A stretch of 64,000 nt of DNA from Macrosteles quadrilineatus (taxonomy: Eukaryota > Arthropoda > Insecta > Hemiptera > Cicadellidae). Made by a program: the position numbers and the translations under genes. The DNA is taken from contig NW_026542598.1 in the NCBI RefSeq assembly GCF_028750875.1, forward strand, positions 8,742,001 to 8,806,000. Direction: 5' to 3'. The notes below the pieces were generated by a model that saw nothing but the letters and a program-made list of their open reading frames with translations, did not search any database and was not told the DNA's origin. Of the stretch, positions 40,968 to 51,605 are shown one piece after another (within the stretch, counting starts at the first letter, position 1; each line of letters starts with the position of its first letter).

Positions 40968-42409
40968 CTGAAGGTATACTAAGTTATGTGAGATAAGTTA
41001 ACTTAGGTACTGAAGATATCGCTGTTTTAAAATATGTCTAACTTTTGAATAGGTAAACAATTAGGCCTAACTTAGCAAGGATGACATCTACAAGAGAAAT
41101 AAACTGAGGCTAATTGCATGTAACCTAAACTTAGTTCTTAATTAGGCATATCAGGTTGGTGGGTCGGGCTTCAAGCGAATTCGGGGCTGTTTTAAGAGTT
41201 TTTAAGTTAGATTAGATTAGAAAGGTAAAGTTTAGGTTATAATGAATCGAGATGTTGGTTTGCCAACCTTAAGACTGTGTTTGTATAAATAAAACCCTGA
41301 AAAAAACTTCAAAATACTATTCCAGTTTTTTGGCGTGTTTTAATGAAAACTGTCTTTGGGTAAGTACTGTAACATAAACGACTCAATTCATTATAACCTA
41401 AACCTATATTATTTTTTGTTACCGTACTGACAAAGTTGATGGGTCATAACAGTTGCTATAGCTCTTAATAAGTCATTCCATAAGTTCGACTCCGTAAAAC
41501 GCATCTTGTATTCGAGAGAAATTAGGTAGGTAGTCATTTAGATCAGCGCAATCTGTTGGTGTCTCACATCAACTAAGACGAATTTAATTAAAACTGGCGA
41601 CAACTTTAACATACAGATGGAATGTCTAGCTGTGGAATGTTTTAGGCCTACTTGCACTAAAGGTACAGGCTTCTCTATTTTCACCTCATGCTGTAAATAA
41701 AACATGTGATTGTAATTTCTTCCATTTGTTTTGATTTTCTGTTTATAAGTATTTCGTTGTTATTTTGTCCCTAGCATGGCAACCCATAAAGCCCATGTTA
41801 TTTTTTTTTTATTTCAAATTCATTTTTTGTAGCCTACTCATATTTGAGCCTAATTTAATTTTTAAAGGGATTCTGCACATCTACAGAAAAATATCTTTCT
41901 AACAGTATGCGTAGAGTTTCCCTTCGATGCACACAAGCTGAGAAAAAAGGTTTTAAAGAAACATGCTTGCCTATTAATGTATAGATAGATAAGCTAACCT
42001 GATAAGGAATAATTATATATTCCTTTGATATTGATATGTGCCACTGATTTCATAATACAAAATTTCTAAGTGCATTAAAGCATAGATTTTTGAACAAAAA
42101 AATGTAAATTGTTTCATAAATTCGTCATTTTGTTGAAACTATAAACACACTTACCAATTAGGCCTACCATGCAGTGGGGAATCTAAAATCACTAAATATT
42201 GCCAACATTTTGATTTTTTACAGATTCACTAAATGCTTAAAACACATGACCTTTTAAATACAATTTAAATATTAACATCTGTTTCATTAAAAGATAGTGT
42301 AAAATTATCCATCTGGTTATAATGTAAACAAATCTGTACCAGCAAAAAAGCTAAAGGTCTAAGTTGTAATAATTTTGTTATATGTCATTAAATTCATTTT
42401 TTGTTTCAG

Positions 42410-43782
42410 ATGCCTAGTATGGTTCCTGAAGTCCCTGAAGTTTCTCTTTGTTTCACTGGTACACAAGAGAAAAATCAATCTGACCCATACCTACGTTCCA
42501 ATGTTGAATATAGGACTACTGCAGTTCCTTCAGACCATCGTCATCAAAGACCCCCCCAAAATGAAATGCTCCTAAGAAATAAAAATGAATCTTATAACAC
42601 TTGGAAAGCAAAAAATGCTCAGACTTTACATGACATCACTGGTGGCCTGGATCGACCCAATGATTCCAAATCTTCCGTAACAAAGAAGTCTGCAGGCTTA
42701 GTGAGAAAGCAAAACAGCGGAAATGGTATGTATTCTCCATCGACAACTTCTGCAAAAGGTTATTCTGATCAGGCCAGTAATAATGGTTCCAGTACTGAAT
42801 ATAGGCCTGGAGTTAATGATCATCTGCGAATGACAGCATTAAAACAGTTTGGAAATGAGCGTTCAGCAGAACATCACCTCGCAGATTACACGTCACATAC
42901 GCTTCCTTTCCATCAGCACCAAGCTCAGCAGTCTATTGATAATGTCAGAAACCCATCAAGTCCATCTTCTATTTTGCGAAACCAGCATAGTTGTAAAGAC
43001 AGAATTGTTGGCAACATACCTTATCCTTATCAAACTAGAGAAAATTGTAATCCTGGTTTTTGTGCTCCTAATTATTGTAACCCGCTTCAATGTTCCTGTG
43101 TAAAGTGTAATGGACCCCAAGTGAATCCTATGAATCACTGTGCAAGTGATCAGGTTCAGGAGACAAGAACTAATATGCAGTTTGTTGATCCTACAAAGGT
43201 GTTTCCTTTAGATCCAGGGCTAATCAACAATCATTTGAGTAGTTTGTTCCATTTAATAAACATTCAAAACGAACAAATCTCTATGTTGTGTCAAGAAATG
43301 AGCAGTCAGAAGTCGGCTACATCTGCCTTACATGATGATGTTAAGAAAATATTCACCACTGTGTCTACAAATAAACAAAGTAACTGTGAAAAATCTCCAA
43401 CCAGGGAGAAGTCCTGCCGATGCTGTAACTGTGAGGATCAGGTTGTCACAAATAAAATGTCTGATGAGAAAGAAAGCGGTCAACTGAAGTGTAATGTTCA
43501 ATCAAATAACGAACAACCACCTGCGACCTCTGATAAAATAGAAAAACGATCAGTAGGTGTTATGACAAGTTCTATAGACAATGTTAATAAAGATGTTTCA
43601 TGTGAGAGAAACAAACCTCAAGGAGTTAAAGAAAAATTTCCCAAAGAAAAAGCACCCAAAGGAAAGGAGAACGTACAGAAAGCAAGCAAACAACAAAAAC
43701 CCAGAGTGGTCAATTCTTCATCCAACAAGCAAACTAATCAAAAGGAAGAAAAGAGGAAATCTCACGAGTCTGTAAAGAAACG
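42410..43782 (+). CDS. STIL: STIL/Ana2 homologue, main exon (exon 3)
   Basis: After a TTTTTTGTTTCAG acceptor this 1373-nt exon encodes 457 residues and ends AAACG|GTAAAT in phase 2. The apparent stop at 43786 is intronic. The protein is low-complexity and polar, as in STIL/Ana2, the scaffold that Plk4 phosphorylates to recruit SAS-6 in centriole duplication. A Cys cluster (FCAPNYCNPLQCSCVKC) lies near residue 265. A helical, probably coiled-coil segment (FPLDPGLINNHLSSLFHLIN, then IQNEQISMLCQEM) lies near 310-345, the region where STIL/Ana2 oligomerises and binds Plk4. The segment RSVGVMTSSID follows, then a basic Lys-rich tail. Family identity rests mainly on the STAN motif in exon 8. Confidence 0.75.
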
Positions 43783-43919
43783 GTAAATATTGATCAGTTC
43801 AGTCAGTGATTTATTTAGGCTACCTTCTTTTTTATTATGATCAGACATGTTTTGGTGTTGGCCTATTGCTAGCCTAGTGTTACTGCCTTAGGCCTATCAC
43901 TTTATCTTGTATCCAAATA

Positions 43920-44339
43920 CTTAAGAGTCTTCCTTAGTGGTAGCCATGTTGGATTTCTTCCCCATAAGAACAATGTTAAACATTACATCATTTGTGGACA
44001 CGTAACGGTGTTATTTGTTAAGATATAGCTTTGAAATTTATAATTTGTATTTTTAACATAATAGACTCGTGACTGAGGTTTTTGAATTTCGAAAATCCAT
44101 TTTCATTTCCTTTCAATAATTAGCATAATTTTAAGCTAATTAATAATCAATTATTCATTATAAAAATTAAAAATTGTGAAATAAAAAACGTCAATCTCTA
44201 GAGGACCGCAATTCCTTAAATTTAACTCCTTATCCATAATTATATGACAATTTGCTGATGAGATATTTGGACCCAAAGTTAACATTGTTCTTATGGGGAA
44301 GAAATCCAACATGGCTTCCACTAAGGAAGACTCTTAAGG
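43920..44339. mobile_element. MITE with 60-bp inverted ends (STIL intron 3)
   Basis: CTTAAGAGTCTTCCTTAGTG through AAGAACAATGTTAA at the left is repeated inverted at 44279-44339 with one clear mismatch. No coding content. Superfamily is unclear because no definite target duplication was seen. Confidence 0.82.
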
Positions 44340-44394
44340 GGGTCGGTTACAAAACTGTTTTTTAATTCTGTGCCAAACTTATTCAAATTAAATA

Positions 44395-44716
44395 CAGTAG
44401 AACCTCTTCAATCCGAACTAATTGGGACTGGGGGTAGTTCGGACTATTGAATAGTTCGGATTACAGAAAATATTGTTGTTTTTACATAACAATAGCTAGG
44501 GAAAAGTGAAAAATGCTTTATAAAGTAAAATACCTACATTGTTTATTTAATACAGTTGTAAACATAGGGAATAAACAGTACTGTACATTACAATTGAAAT
44601 AATTACGGTGCGTATATCAATAAATAACTACTGTACTGTGTATAGAGTACAGCAATGAGGCGTTCGGATTAGTGGACGTTCGGATTACAGGGGTTCGGAT
44701 TAAAGAGGTTCTACTG
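44395..44716. mobile_element. pogo/Tigger-like MITE
   Basis: Ends CAGTAGAACCTCTT...AAGAGGTTCTACTG are inverted and flanked by TA (44393-44394 and 44717-44718), the Tc1/mariner-pogo signature. Internal repeats of GTTCGGATTA support it. It lies 55 bp after the previous MITE. Confidence 0.85.
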
Positions 44717-44820
44717 TAGTGCTGTTACATTTTTGGTATAAGATAGTTTAAAGATGATTTGATATGAAACCTATTATGCTAAATAACTTCTTGATCAGCG
44801 TTGTACGTGTTATTAAATTT

Positions 44821-45042
44821 ACGGAAAGTAAATTAAAGATACGTCTTATAACACTTAAAACATACATTTACCTACGCTTATACTGTTACTCACAAGACGG
44901 TAAAAATACAAAAGCTCCGGAAATCCGCTTTGACCACTTACCATCTTTTTTGTATATTTACCGTCTTGTGAGTAACAGTATAAGCGTAAATATATGTTTT
45001 AAGTGTTATAGGCCTAAGACGTATCTTTCATTTACTTTCCGT
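44821..45042. mobile_element. Palindromic MITE
   Basis: ACGGAAAGTAAATTAAAGAT and GCTTATACTGTTACTCACAA GACGGTAAA at the left recur inverted at the right around a spacer of about 30 bp. The reading frame across it is a by-product of the palindrome. Confidence 0.8.
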
Positions 45043-45772
45043 ACCTATTATGCCTACCAGATTTTTAGGTAATTTATTGGTTCTATACAGTGTAGCTTAT
45101 CTATTTTTACAGTGTGCTGCTTAAAACAGTGAGAGTAGTTTAGCTTACTAATAATAATTGTATTGGCTTTTCTCAAATTCAAAGCTCAATTCTCAAAGTC
45201 TTAAGTCACTCTCTTGGTGAATTATCATCAAACTCAGGGTATGTCGGGTTGGTAAAAAATTGGCTCGAAACAGTGATGAGTTTCTTTATATTGACAATTT
45301 TCTTTACATTTAGTTTTAGTTATTTATGAAATGTGATCGAACCCAACATTACAGTTGACATTTACGTAGATACGTCCAAGTTGCTGACTCGCTCTTTGCC
45401 CTAAATAACATAACTAACTCCAAGTATGTTACATTGCCAATATCAAGTAAACAATTAAGCTCCTCTTATTAAAAAGCTGTTGATGATATATTAATTTCTC
45501 TTCACTAATAAATCGTTATCAAGATTGTCAGTATGGTACGATGAATAATAGGCATTATCACATGGTAGACTTTTAGCTACCGGTACCATTGCTTATAGGC
45601 AAAATCCTCAAAGCAGAACTAAGGGTGAAAGTGTGACATTGTCGCTGAAAGACAAGGAGGGCTGTTGAAAGGGGGGGGGGGATTTAAATATATCCTGGAG
45701 AAGTAGGTAGTACTTCTTACAAACAAAATGGACCAATTACTGTAAATTTAAAATAGTAATTACTTTTTTTAG

Positions 45773-45937
45773 TAACAGCAAAAAGGATGAATCTAACGAT
45801 AGCTGCCAGAGTGAAGATTCATTTTCATTGGATGAAGCAGCCATTGGAATGAGGACCGAGACTGAACCAGGTGATGTTTCTCCTGATGTTTCCATCCACG
45901 TTAACATGCCAGATTATTCTGCTTCCTCGGCCGAAAG
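45773..45937 (+). CDS. STIL: STIL/Ana2 homologue, exon 4
   Basis: Acceptor TTTTTTTAG, donor AAAG|GTAACG. It adds 165 nt (phase 2 in, phase 2 out) with acidic, serine-rich text such as KKDESNDSCQSEDSFSLDEA and IHVNMPDYSASSAE. No stop in the frame. Confidence 0.72.
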
Positions 45938-46133
45938 GTAACGTACTGGACTGTAAAGATTTGTTGACTGTAACTTAAAAATCGCTAGGCCTACTGCTGA
46001 CTTAAGACAATGGCTTACGATTTTGAATAGGTTTAAAATTCAAACTATTACATTAGACAAATTAGCTGCATTGCTGATTTCTATGCTCACTCCAAATCTA
46101 AAGAGTTGATACTGGTAGCACAAACCACAATAC

Positions 46134-46420
46134 AGTAGAACCCCTCTTTGGGATATACAACCTTGTGTCCGACCTTCTACGTTTTACCTGATAGACGATA
46201 GCGCCAAGCGTGTTTTGTTAACCGAAAGGCAAAAAACGAAAAATGGGTGTTGCCGTAATCGTAGTAGACGAATACCGGTTTTGTAGAAACTGCAGGACAT
46301 TCAAACTAGTTTTGCTGTGATCAGGAGATGATTGCCGATGTCGCCGATAGCACGAGATATGGTCACGGGTGCTGGCGTGATCACAGCAGATGAATACCGG
46401 TGTCACCGAGACGTTTGACA
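46134..46420. repeat. Half of a pogo-like end and short diverged repeats
   Basis: ATACAGTAGAACCCCTCTTTGG matches the pogo-type terminus at 44393, but no inverse partner was found. The next 250 bp hold three diverged copies of a GATGAATACCGGTGTC-like motif. Confidence 0.45.
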
Positions 46421-46875
46421 TTTGACAGCTAGGTTCAAATTTAGCCTAAAATTGCATAGCCTATTATCTTTGACTATTGATAATACAGTATCTACTGAAT
46501 GGCTTATTACTGAATATATTACTATACTCTGTTCCCCAAATTTAGGCAGTTTTTGGGGAAGAAATCTATCCCCTCCAATTGGCCCAACCTTTAAAACAAT
46601 AGCTCAACAGTGAATTTTTAACAAACATTTATTCAACCCATCAATCAGCTGTGCAACATACATTGAAAAAAATGTGGTAGGGAAAATTTCCCTCAAACCA
46701 CCTAAACTTTGTAAACGGAGGGAGTATAGCTATGTTCTATTTGTCAATGGGCATAGAAAGATTATACATTGAATAAAATCACTATATGCTGTTATATTGG
46801 CACAATTTAGTATAGTAATTTTATAACTTGGAAAATGCAACAAAAATCCATTGAAAATATTGTTTTTTCCACCAG

Positions 46876-46975
46876 TGAGACTTCAGATAGTTTTGACAGT
46901 GAAGAAGAAGGACAAATTTCAGACGGAGAGTCTTCAGACCCTCAGATTGGATGGACATTTTACGACAGAGTTGTT
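46876..46975 (+). CDS. STIL: STIL/Ana2 homologue, exon 5
   Basis: Acceptor TTTTTTCCACCAG, donor GTT|GTAAGT, 100 nt, entering in phase 2 and leaving in phase 0. It encodes an acidic Ser/Glu stretch (DSFDSEEEGQISDGESSD) followed by GWTFYDRVV. Such acidic serine runs are likely kinase substrates, which is inference. Confidence 0.72.
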
Positions 46976-47319
46976 GTAAGTGAATGTTTTATCTCTAAAT
47001 TAATCAGTGCTTGTATTGTGTTTACAGAGTTCCTATATTTGATATAGGCCTATGTCTTGTGTACTGAGAGGTTTTCTGAAACGAATTATAAAGATATTTA
47101 ACAAGTTTTGAAAGAATAAGAATATGTATATTTATTGAAATAGTAATGTCAGATTGCTTCAAAAATGAATCAGCACAATTAGGTAAAGGTAGGGTACCTT
47201 TTCAGTTTGATCATAAATTAACTAAACCTATATTTAATCAAAGTTGAAAAATGAGCAAGCTCCCGCTCTCACTCCCTTCGGTCCTCTGTGTCACTCATCC
47301 TTTTAGCGAATTTCCCTAT

Positions 47320-47830
47320 AGGGAAGTAGCTATTACCGTAGGTGGCACGGTAAGACCTAGACCCGGGACCGATTTACTTTTTCATTTTGATGTCCCCAGA
47401 GGCCAAAAACACCATTCGTTCAAATTTTTATATATGTATATATATATATATAGACATATATATATATACGTCCGTGAACGCGATAACTTGAGTAATTTTT
47501 GTCCGATTTTGATGAAATTTGGTTTAAAGGTGTAAAGCGGGATAAACTTGAATGAGTTCGCGAACCAGCAAGATCGGACCATGGGAACGGGGCTTTACGG
47601 GGGGTTTTATGGGGTAAAAATTGGTTTTTCTCACTTTTGACTCTCAAAACACAAAATTTCCCGATTTCTCTTTAGACCTTTTTAAAGAGCTTAAAAAAAC
47701 AAATAATTTAGTATACAAAAGTATTTTTGTTCGATTATTAGTAACGGAGAAAATTAAAAAAATTGTAAATTTAAAATTCCCATGTTATTCTTATGGAGAA
47801 TATTGTCAAATGTTGTAGTTTGCTTGTTTA
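47320..47830 (-). repeat. Dispersed retroposon-like repeat
   Basis: The stretch TATTACCGTAGGTGGCACGG with GACCGATTTACTTTTTCATT and GAGGCCAAAAACA matches 28400-28475 in inverse. It is followed by a TA-rich palindrome (47428-47470), CGATAACTTGAGTAATTTTT GTCCGATTTTGATG, and CCCATGTTATTCTTATGGAG, which recurs at 26380 and 61615. No coding frame was assigned. Confidence 0.55.
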
Positions 47831-47919
47831 TGGATATATTTTGATCAAACTTGGCAAATTTATTTATTTTGTACTAAGCTATCAATATTTTACTCAAAAA
47901 CACACTTTATTAGTTTCCT

Positions 47920-48037
47920 TGTAGCAGCAAACCTAGGTACTCGTTAAACCTAATGTTATTAAAATATATTTAACTGGAAATCAATTCAGACAAATGGAAA
48001 TTCGCTTAGTCTGCAGGTTTGCTGTGGCGGGGGTATT
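47920..48037. mobile_element. Small MITE with CAGCAAACC ends
   Basis: TAGCAGCAAACCTAGG at the left and TGCAGGTTTGCTGTGGCGGG at the right are inverted. A related full copy lies at 63739-63897 and one end at about 36114-36140. Confidence 0.65.
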
Positions 48038-48795
48038 TATGTTTTGTGGGGATTGTGACCAGGAAAATGGTGTGTATCAGTTCGCAAGTTGTGTATTCGT
48101 TTCAGTCTATTCTATGGAATAGACACTACTGTCCTTTGGAATAGGCCTAGTCACTTCTATTCTTTCAACATCATGATGAACTATACTGCTCAATTCCATG
48201 TTCACTAATGCTGTAGCCTACAGGGCTTATAAGAGATAGCCGTGCTATCAACCTTATTTAAAACATCATGTTTATTGTCATGCGGGTTGCACCAACTGAA
48301 AACTGCAATGCAATCCAATATACCAACACTCGTACAGAAGTTAAAGGACATTTGAGTTATTTCTGTGGCTTTTTGCTCATCTAAGATTGATGGTGTATTT
48401 TGACTGAATGGCTTAAAATTTTGACTTTGGTATAGTCAAAGTTATTGTAAAAAAAAGTAAAGAAGGGGTAAAAATTAAAGCAGCATTTCAATTGTCCTGA
48501 TGTTTAGTGCGGCTAATTGCAAAAACTTATAATTTAAATTCTTGGCTTTGACTGGTTGTTCTCCACAGTGAATGAAGAACGGAGGAAACTCTTTTTTCTT
48601 TTACATTACAAGATTTTTCTAAAATTTCAATTTTGGACATCATGACAATTTTTTTATTCTCTTGCTTTTTTTTTAATTTTAGATTATGTTGTTACCTTTT
48701 TCATTAGGCCCAGTTGGTTTTGGCCATTATGATACTAATAGACAGTACGGAACATTATAAATTAATATTCGATCCAATCTATTATGATATTTTAG

Positions 48796-48932
48796 GGGCA
48801 AGTAAACAACATGTTAAAGAAATCATCAGGGGATCCTAGACAAGAATACACTCGTTCTCAAAGAAAGAATGAAGGAAATGTCCTTTACCAATGCAATGGA
48901 GATTACGAAACTGAGAATAATTGGTCTAAAAG
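48796..48932 (+). CDS. STIL: STIL/Ana2 homologue, exon 6
   Basis: Acceptor ATTTTAG, donor AAAAG|GTAAGT, 137 nt, phase 0 in and phase 2 out. The text is GQVNNMLKKSSGDPRQEYTR and onward to ETENNWSK. No family motif of its own. Included because phases fit on both sides and the frame is open. Confidence 0.7.
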
Positions 48933-49453
48933 GTAAGTGGTTAATGAGTACAATATAATCAATATAATATTAATTTACGCAACGATTACGTAAAGATAGT
49001 ACTAACAACACGAGTAGAAATTTAAGGTACAGGCCTTGGCAAGTGCCTTAAAAACTTCTACGACAGTCATTAAGACTATTTACGCTAGTTACTTTCACTA
49101 CTTTACCTACGAATGTTTTTTAATTACTAACAATCACTACTCATAACTTGTAAGTGAGGTTATGTTTTTATTTATAACCTCTCATTGCCACTGACAGTGA
49201 TGCAATGAATCATTTGTATACCAAACACTAATTGCACCACTCATTAACAATTAACAATTAAATTGGTACTCAACAGCTGATTAGTTGAAGTTCAAAGTAT
49301 TACAATTTTACTTCTGGTCCATTACTCGTTTTGTTAGAACAATGTAAGTAAACAATACTGTTAGTTTAAATTAATCTTTTCAATTCTAAGAACTGAACTG
49401 AAACGGCTAGTTTAAAAAACAGTCTTAGGAAAAACAACAACTTTAATTTTTAA

Positions 49454-50320
49454 CCCTCCGAGGGTCACGCGTCGAGTTTAAGACGCACAACACACTTTGT
49501 GTAGGGTCACGCGTCGAGTTTAAGACGCACAAACATCGTTTACGGCGAAGGCTCTATGACTGACTGAATCGGATTGAACTGGATCGAGTTAGGTATCGTT
49601 CTTTCCGTAATATTCTAAGCTTTCTCCAGAGGTCTGTCTCTAAGCGCTATTCATTTTAGTTCCGAAAATATTGTAGCAGACAGCTGACGTGCGTGTATTT
49701 GTAAACAGCTAGGTTCCCCCGGACCGATGACTGATGTGTTTTATTACGTTTATCATTGTTTTAGTGTTAAAAATCAAAAGTAGTGATATACGTGGTGCAT
49801 TATAAGAAGATTGAAGTGGTTTTGAAGTGCTGGTTGATGATCCTGAAGAAGTAGGTAGTGATATTGATGTAAATTATCAGCCAGATTCCTAGCTATGGTT
49901 AGGCTATGCATTCTTAGCTAAACGCTATGTACTGAAATCCGTTTTTCGCTCATAACTTATTTATTTGATAACTTACCTCGCTATATGATTATATATTTGT
50001 AATCCTCATTAAATTTAGAACAAAGTGGCTATTTTCAAATATTTATAGGCCTATAATTTATACAATTTCATTGAGCGCGAACTTATTTTTTTTTTTGAAA
50101 ATTTTTGAAATTATATTATTTTTACCTAAACATTTTTTTTTTAAAAAATGTTCCTTATGTTTTATATATAATATTGAAGCCCATGATTTTCCAAACAAAA
50201 TGGTATATAGAACATTAGAATTAACATTGTTTTAAGCTTCTCAGATCCGTTTTAATAAAACCTTGCAAAGGGGCCAAAAATAGGTGGACATTAAGGCCTA
50301 AACTATGGACACTCGGAGGG
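49454..50320. mobile_element. TTAA-flanked (piggyBac-like) element C
   Basis: The ends CCCTCCGAG and CTCGGAGGG are inverted, with TTAA at 49450-49453 and 50321-50324. Two direct copies of GGGTCACGCGTCGAGTTTAA GACGCACAA open the element. At 49835-49890 a short acidic frame (LVDDPEEVGSDIDVNYQPDS) could be a remnant of a piggyBac transposase N-terminus. The rest is non-coding. Confidence 0.82.
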
Positions 50321-50916
50321 TTAAATTTCTTTTTAAAAATTACATTTGGCACAAATGTAATGCCAAAAGTGGGTTATTTTCTATAGAATTTCCTATTGAA
50401 CCACATCCTTAATTTGTTTATGCTGATATTTTTTATTTTATTTACCCGCTGCTCAGATATGTTTTAAATTAACAATCAAATTAAAGATAAAATGCCTTAA
50501 GAACCTGGAGCGTGAGCTAAAGAAATCAACGTAAATTAAATAAAATTAATGACAATTATTAGAGTCAATTATAGTGACAATTATTTCTTTTGGGATTTTT
50601 AAAATTTTTGTTTTAGAGGTTGAAAAATATGACAGTTTAAGTCAATATATTTATGTAGTTTGACAAAATAATTACAATTAAAATTAAAAAGTAGATATCA
50701 AATCATATCTGCGGTTTCAATAGAAAAAATGGGATATTGTATTTTGCAACTTTTTATCTTAATAAACGATGCTGTAATATGCTTCAACCCTTAACATTGC
50801 CGTTATGGACAGAAAATCCAAGAGGGTCGGCGGTCCTGCAGACTCTTAAATTATTGACCTACTATGAGAGGTAAGACCAAAGTTTTATACTCTATAACAA
50901 ATTTGTAATGTTCAAG

Positions 50917-51017
50917 GGTGACTTTTGACGGCCCACCGTTAGAAGACAGTGACAACAATGGCTTACACATGCCTCGATACCATCAGTTCAGGACCAATCA
51001 AGACTACAGAGTGCCTG
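50917..51017 (+). CDS. STIL: STIL/Ana2 homologue, exon 7
   Basis: Acceptor TGTTCAAG, donor CCTG|GTAAGT, 101 nt, phase 2 in and phase 1 out. Encodes VTFDGPPLEDSDNNGLHMPR and YHQFRTNQDYRVP. It immediately precedes the STAN-motif exon. Confidence 0.75.
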
Positions 51018-51382
51018 GTAAGTATTTAGTTTGACTTGGAGCACAACTGAATGTTGATTCTGTATCAACTGCTAAACACGAGGCTTTGTGTCTATTCCTG
51101 TATTTAGGGATGACTGAGATTTCCTTGATCTTAATACTTAATATTAGTAGTGCACCTTTTGTACCTTTCAAGGGAATAGTGATTAACTTCTGATCCCTTA
51201 TAAAAAAGAATCATATTTAACCGTCATACGCAAGCATTTACACAAGGCATCTTCAAATTAATTTTAAAATGCAGTTTGACAATTGTTTTCCAGACTATGA
51301 AGTTATGTTTAATATTTTCAGTAGTAAGTCATAGAACTTTCTAAGACCATGTTTTAATGCATATTTATAATGTCTGTGGTAG

Positions 51383-51526
51383 TTGCTGGCGGCCAAGACC
51401 TGTTGGTGTGTGACTACGCCAACGGAGGCAACAACCTGTCCCTAGTCAATGGCAGCACCAACCTGTCATTTGCTACGTACAGATACTACCAGCGACACCA
51501 GCTGCTACCCCCACCACCTACCACTG
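51383..51526 (+). CDS. STIL: STIL/Ana2 homologue, exon 8 with STAN motif
   Basis: Acceptor TGTGGTAG, donor ACTG|GTGAGT, 144 nt. It encodes NNLSLVNGSTNLSFATYRYY followed by QRHQLLPPPP. This matches the STAN motif (S-L-x(n)-S-x-(S/A)TY-x-Y-x-x-x-x-x-L) that defines STIL/Ana2/SAS-5. Phosphorylation of its serines by Plk4 creates the SAS-6 binding surface in flies and vertebrates. Some expected serines are replaced here (FATY in place of a Ser-Thr pair). This exon is the strongest support for the identity of the whole gene. Confidence 0.82.
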
Positions 51527-51605
51527 GTGAGTTTGTTCTAGTGCATCCTGTAATCATATTGTGTAACTCAGGAGTAGTAACTGCTGAGTAAATAGTTAAC
51601 CCTTA

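Noticed and set aside
43783..43788. Stop codon at the end of the STIL-like main exon
   Set aside because: The TAA lies in a GGTAAAT donor. A good acceptor, an open frame and matching phase at 45773 show that it is intronic.
44764..45072. 102-codon plus-strand frame
   Set aside because: It is a product of the palindromic MITE, with both arms translated and no domain.
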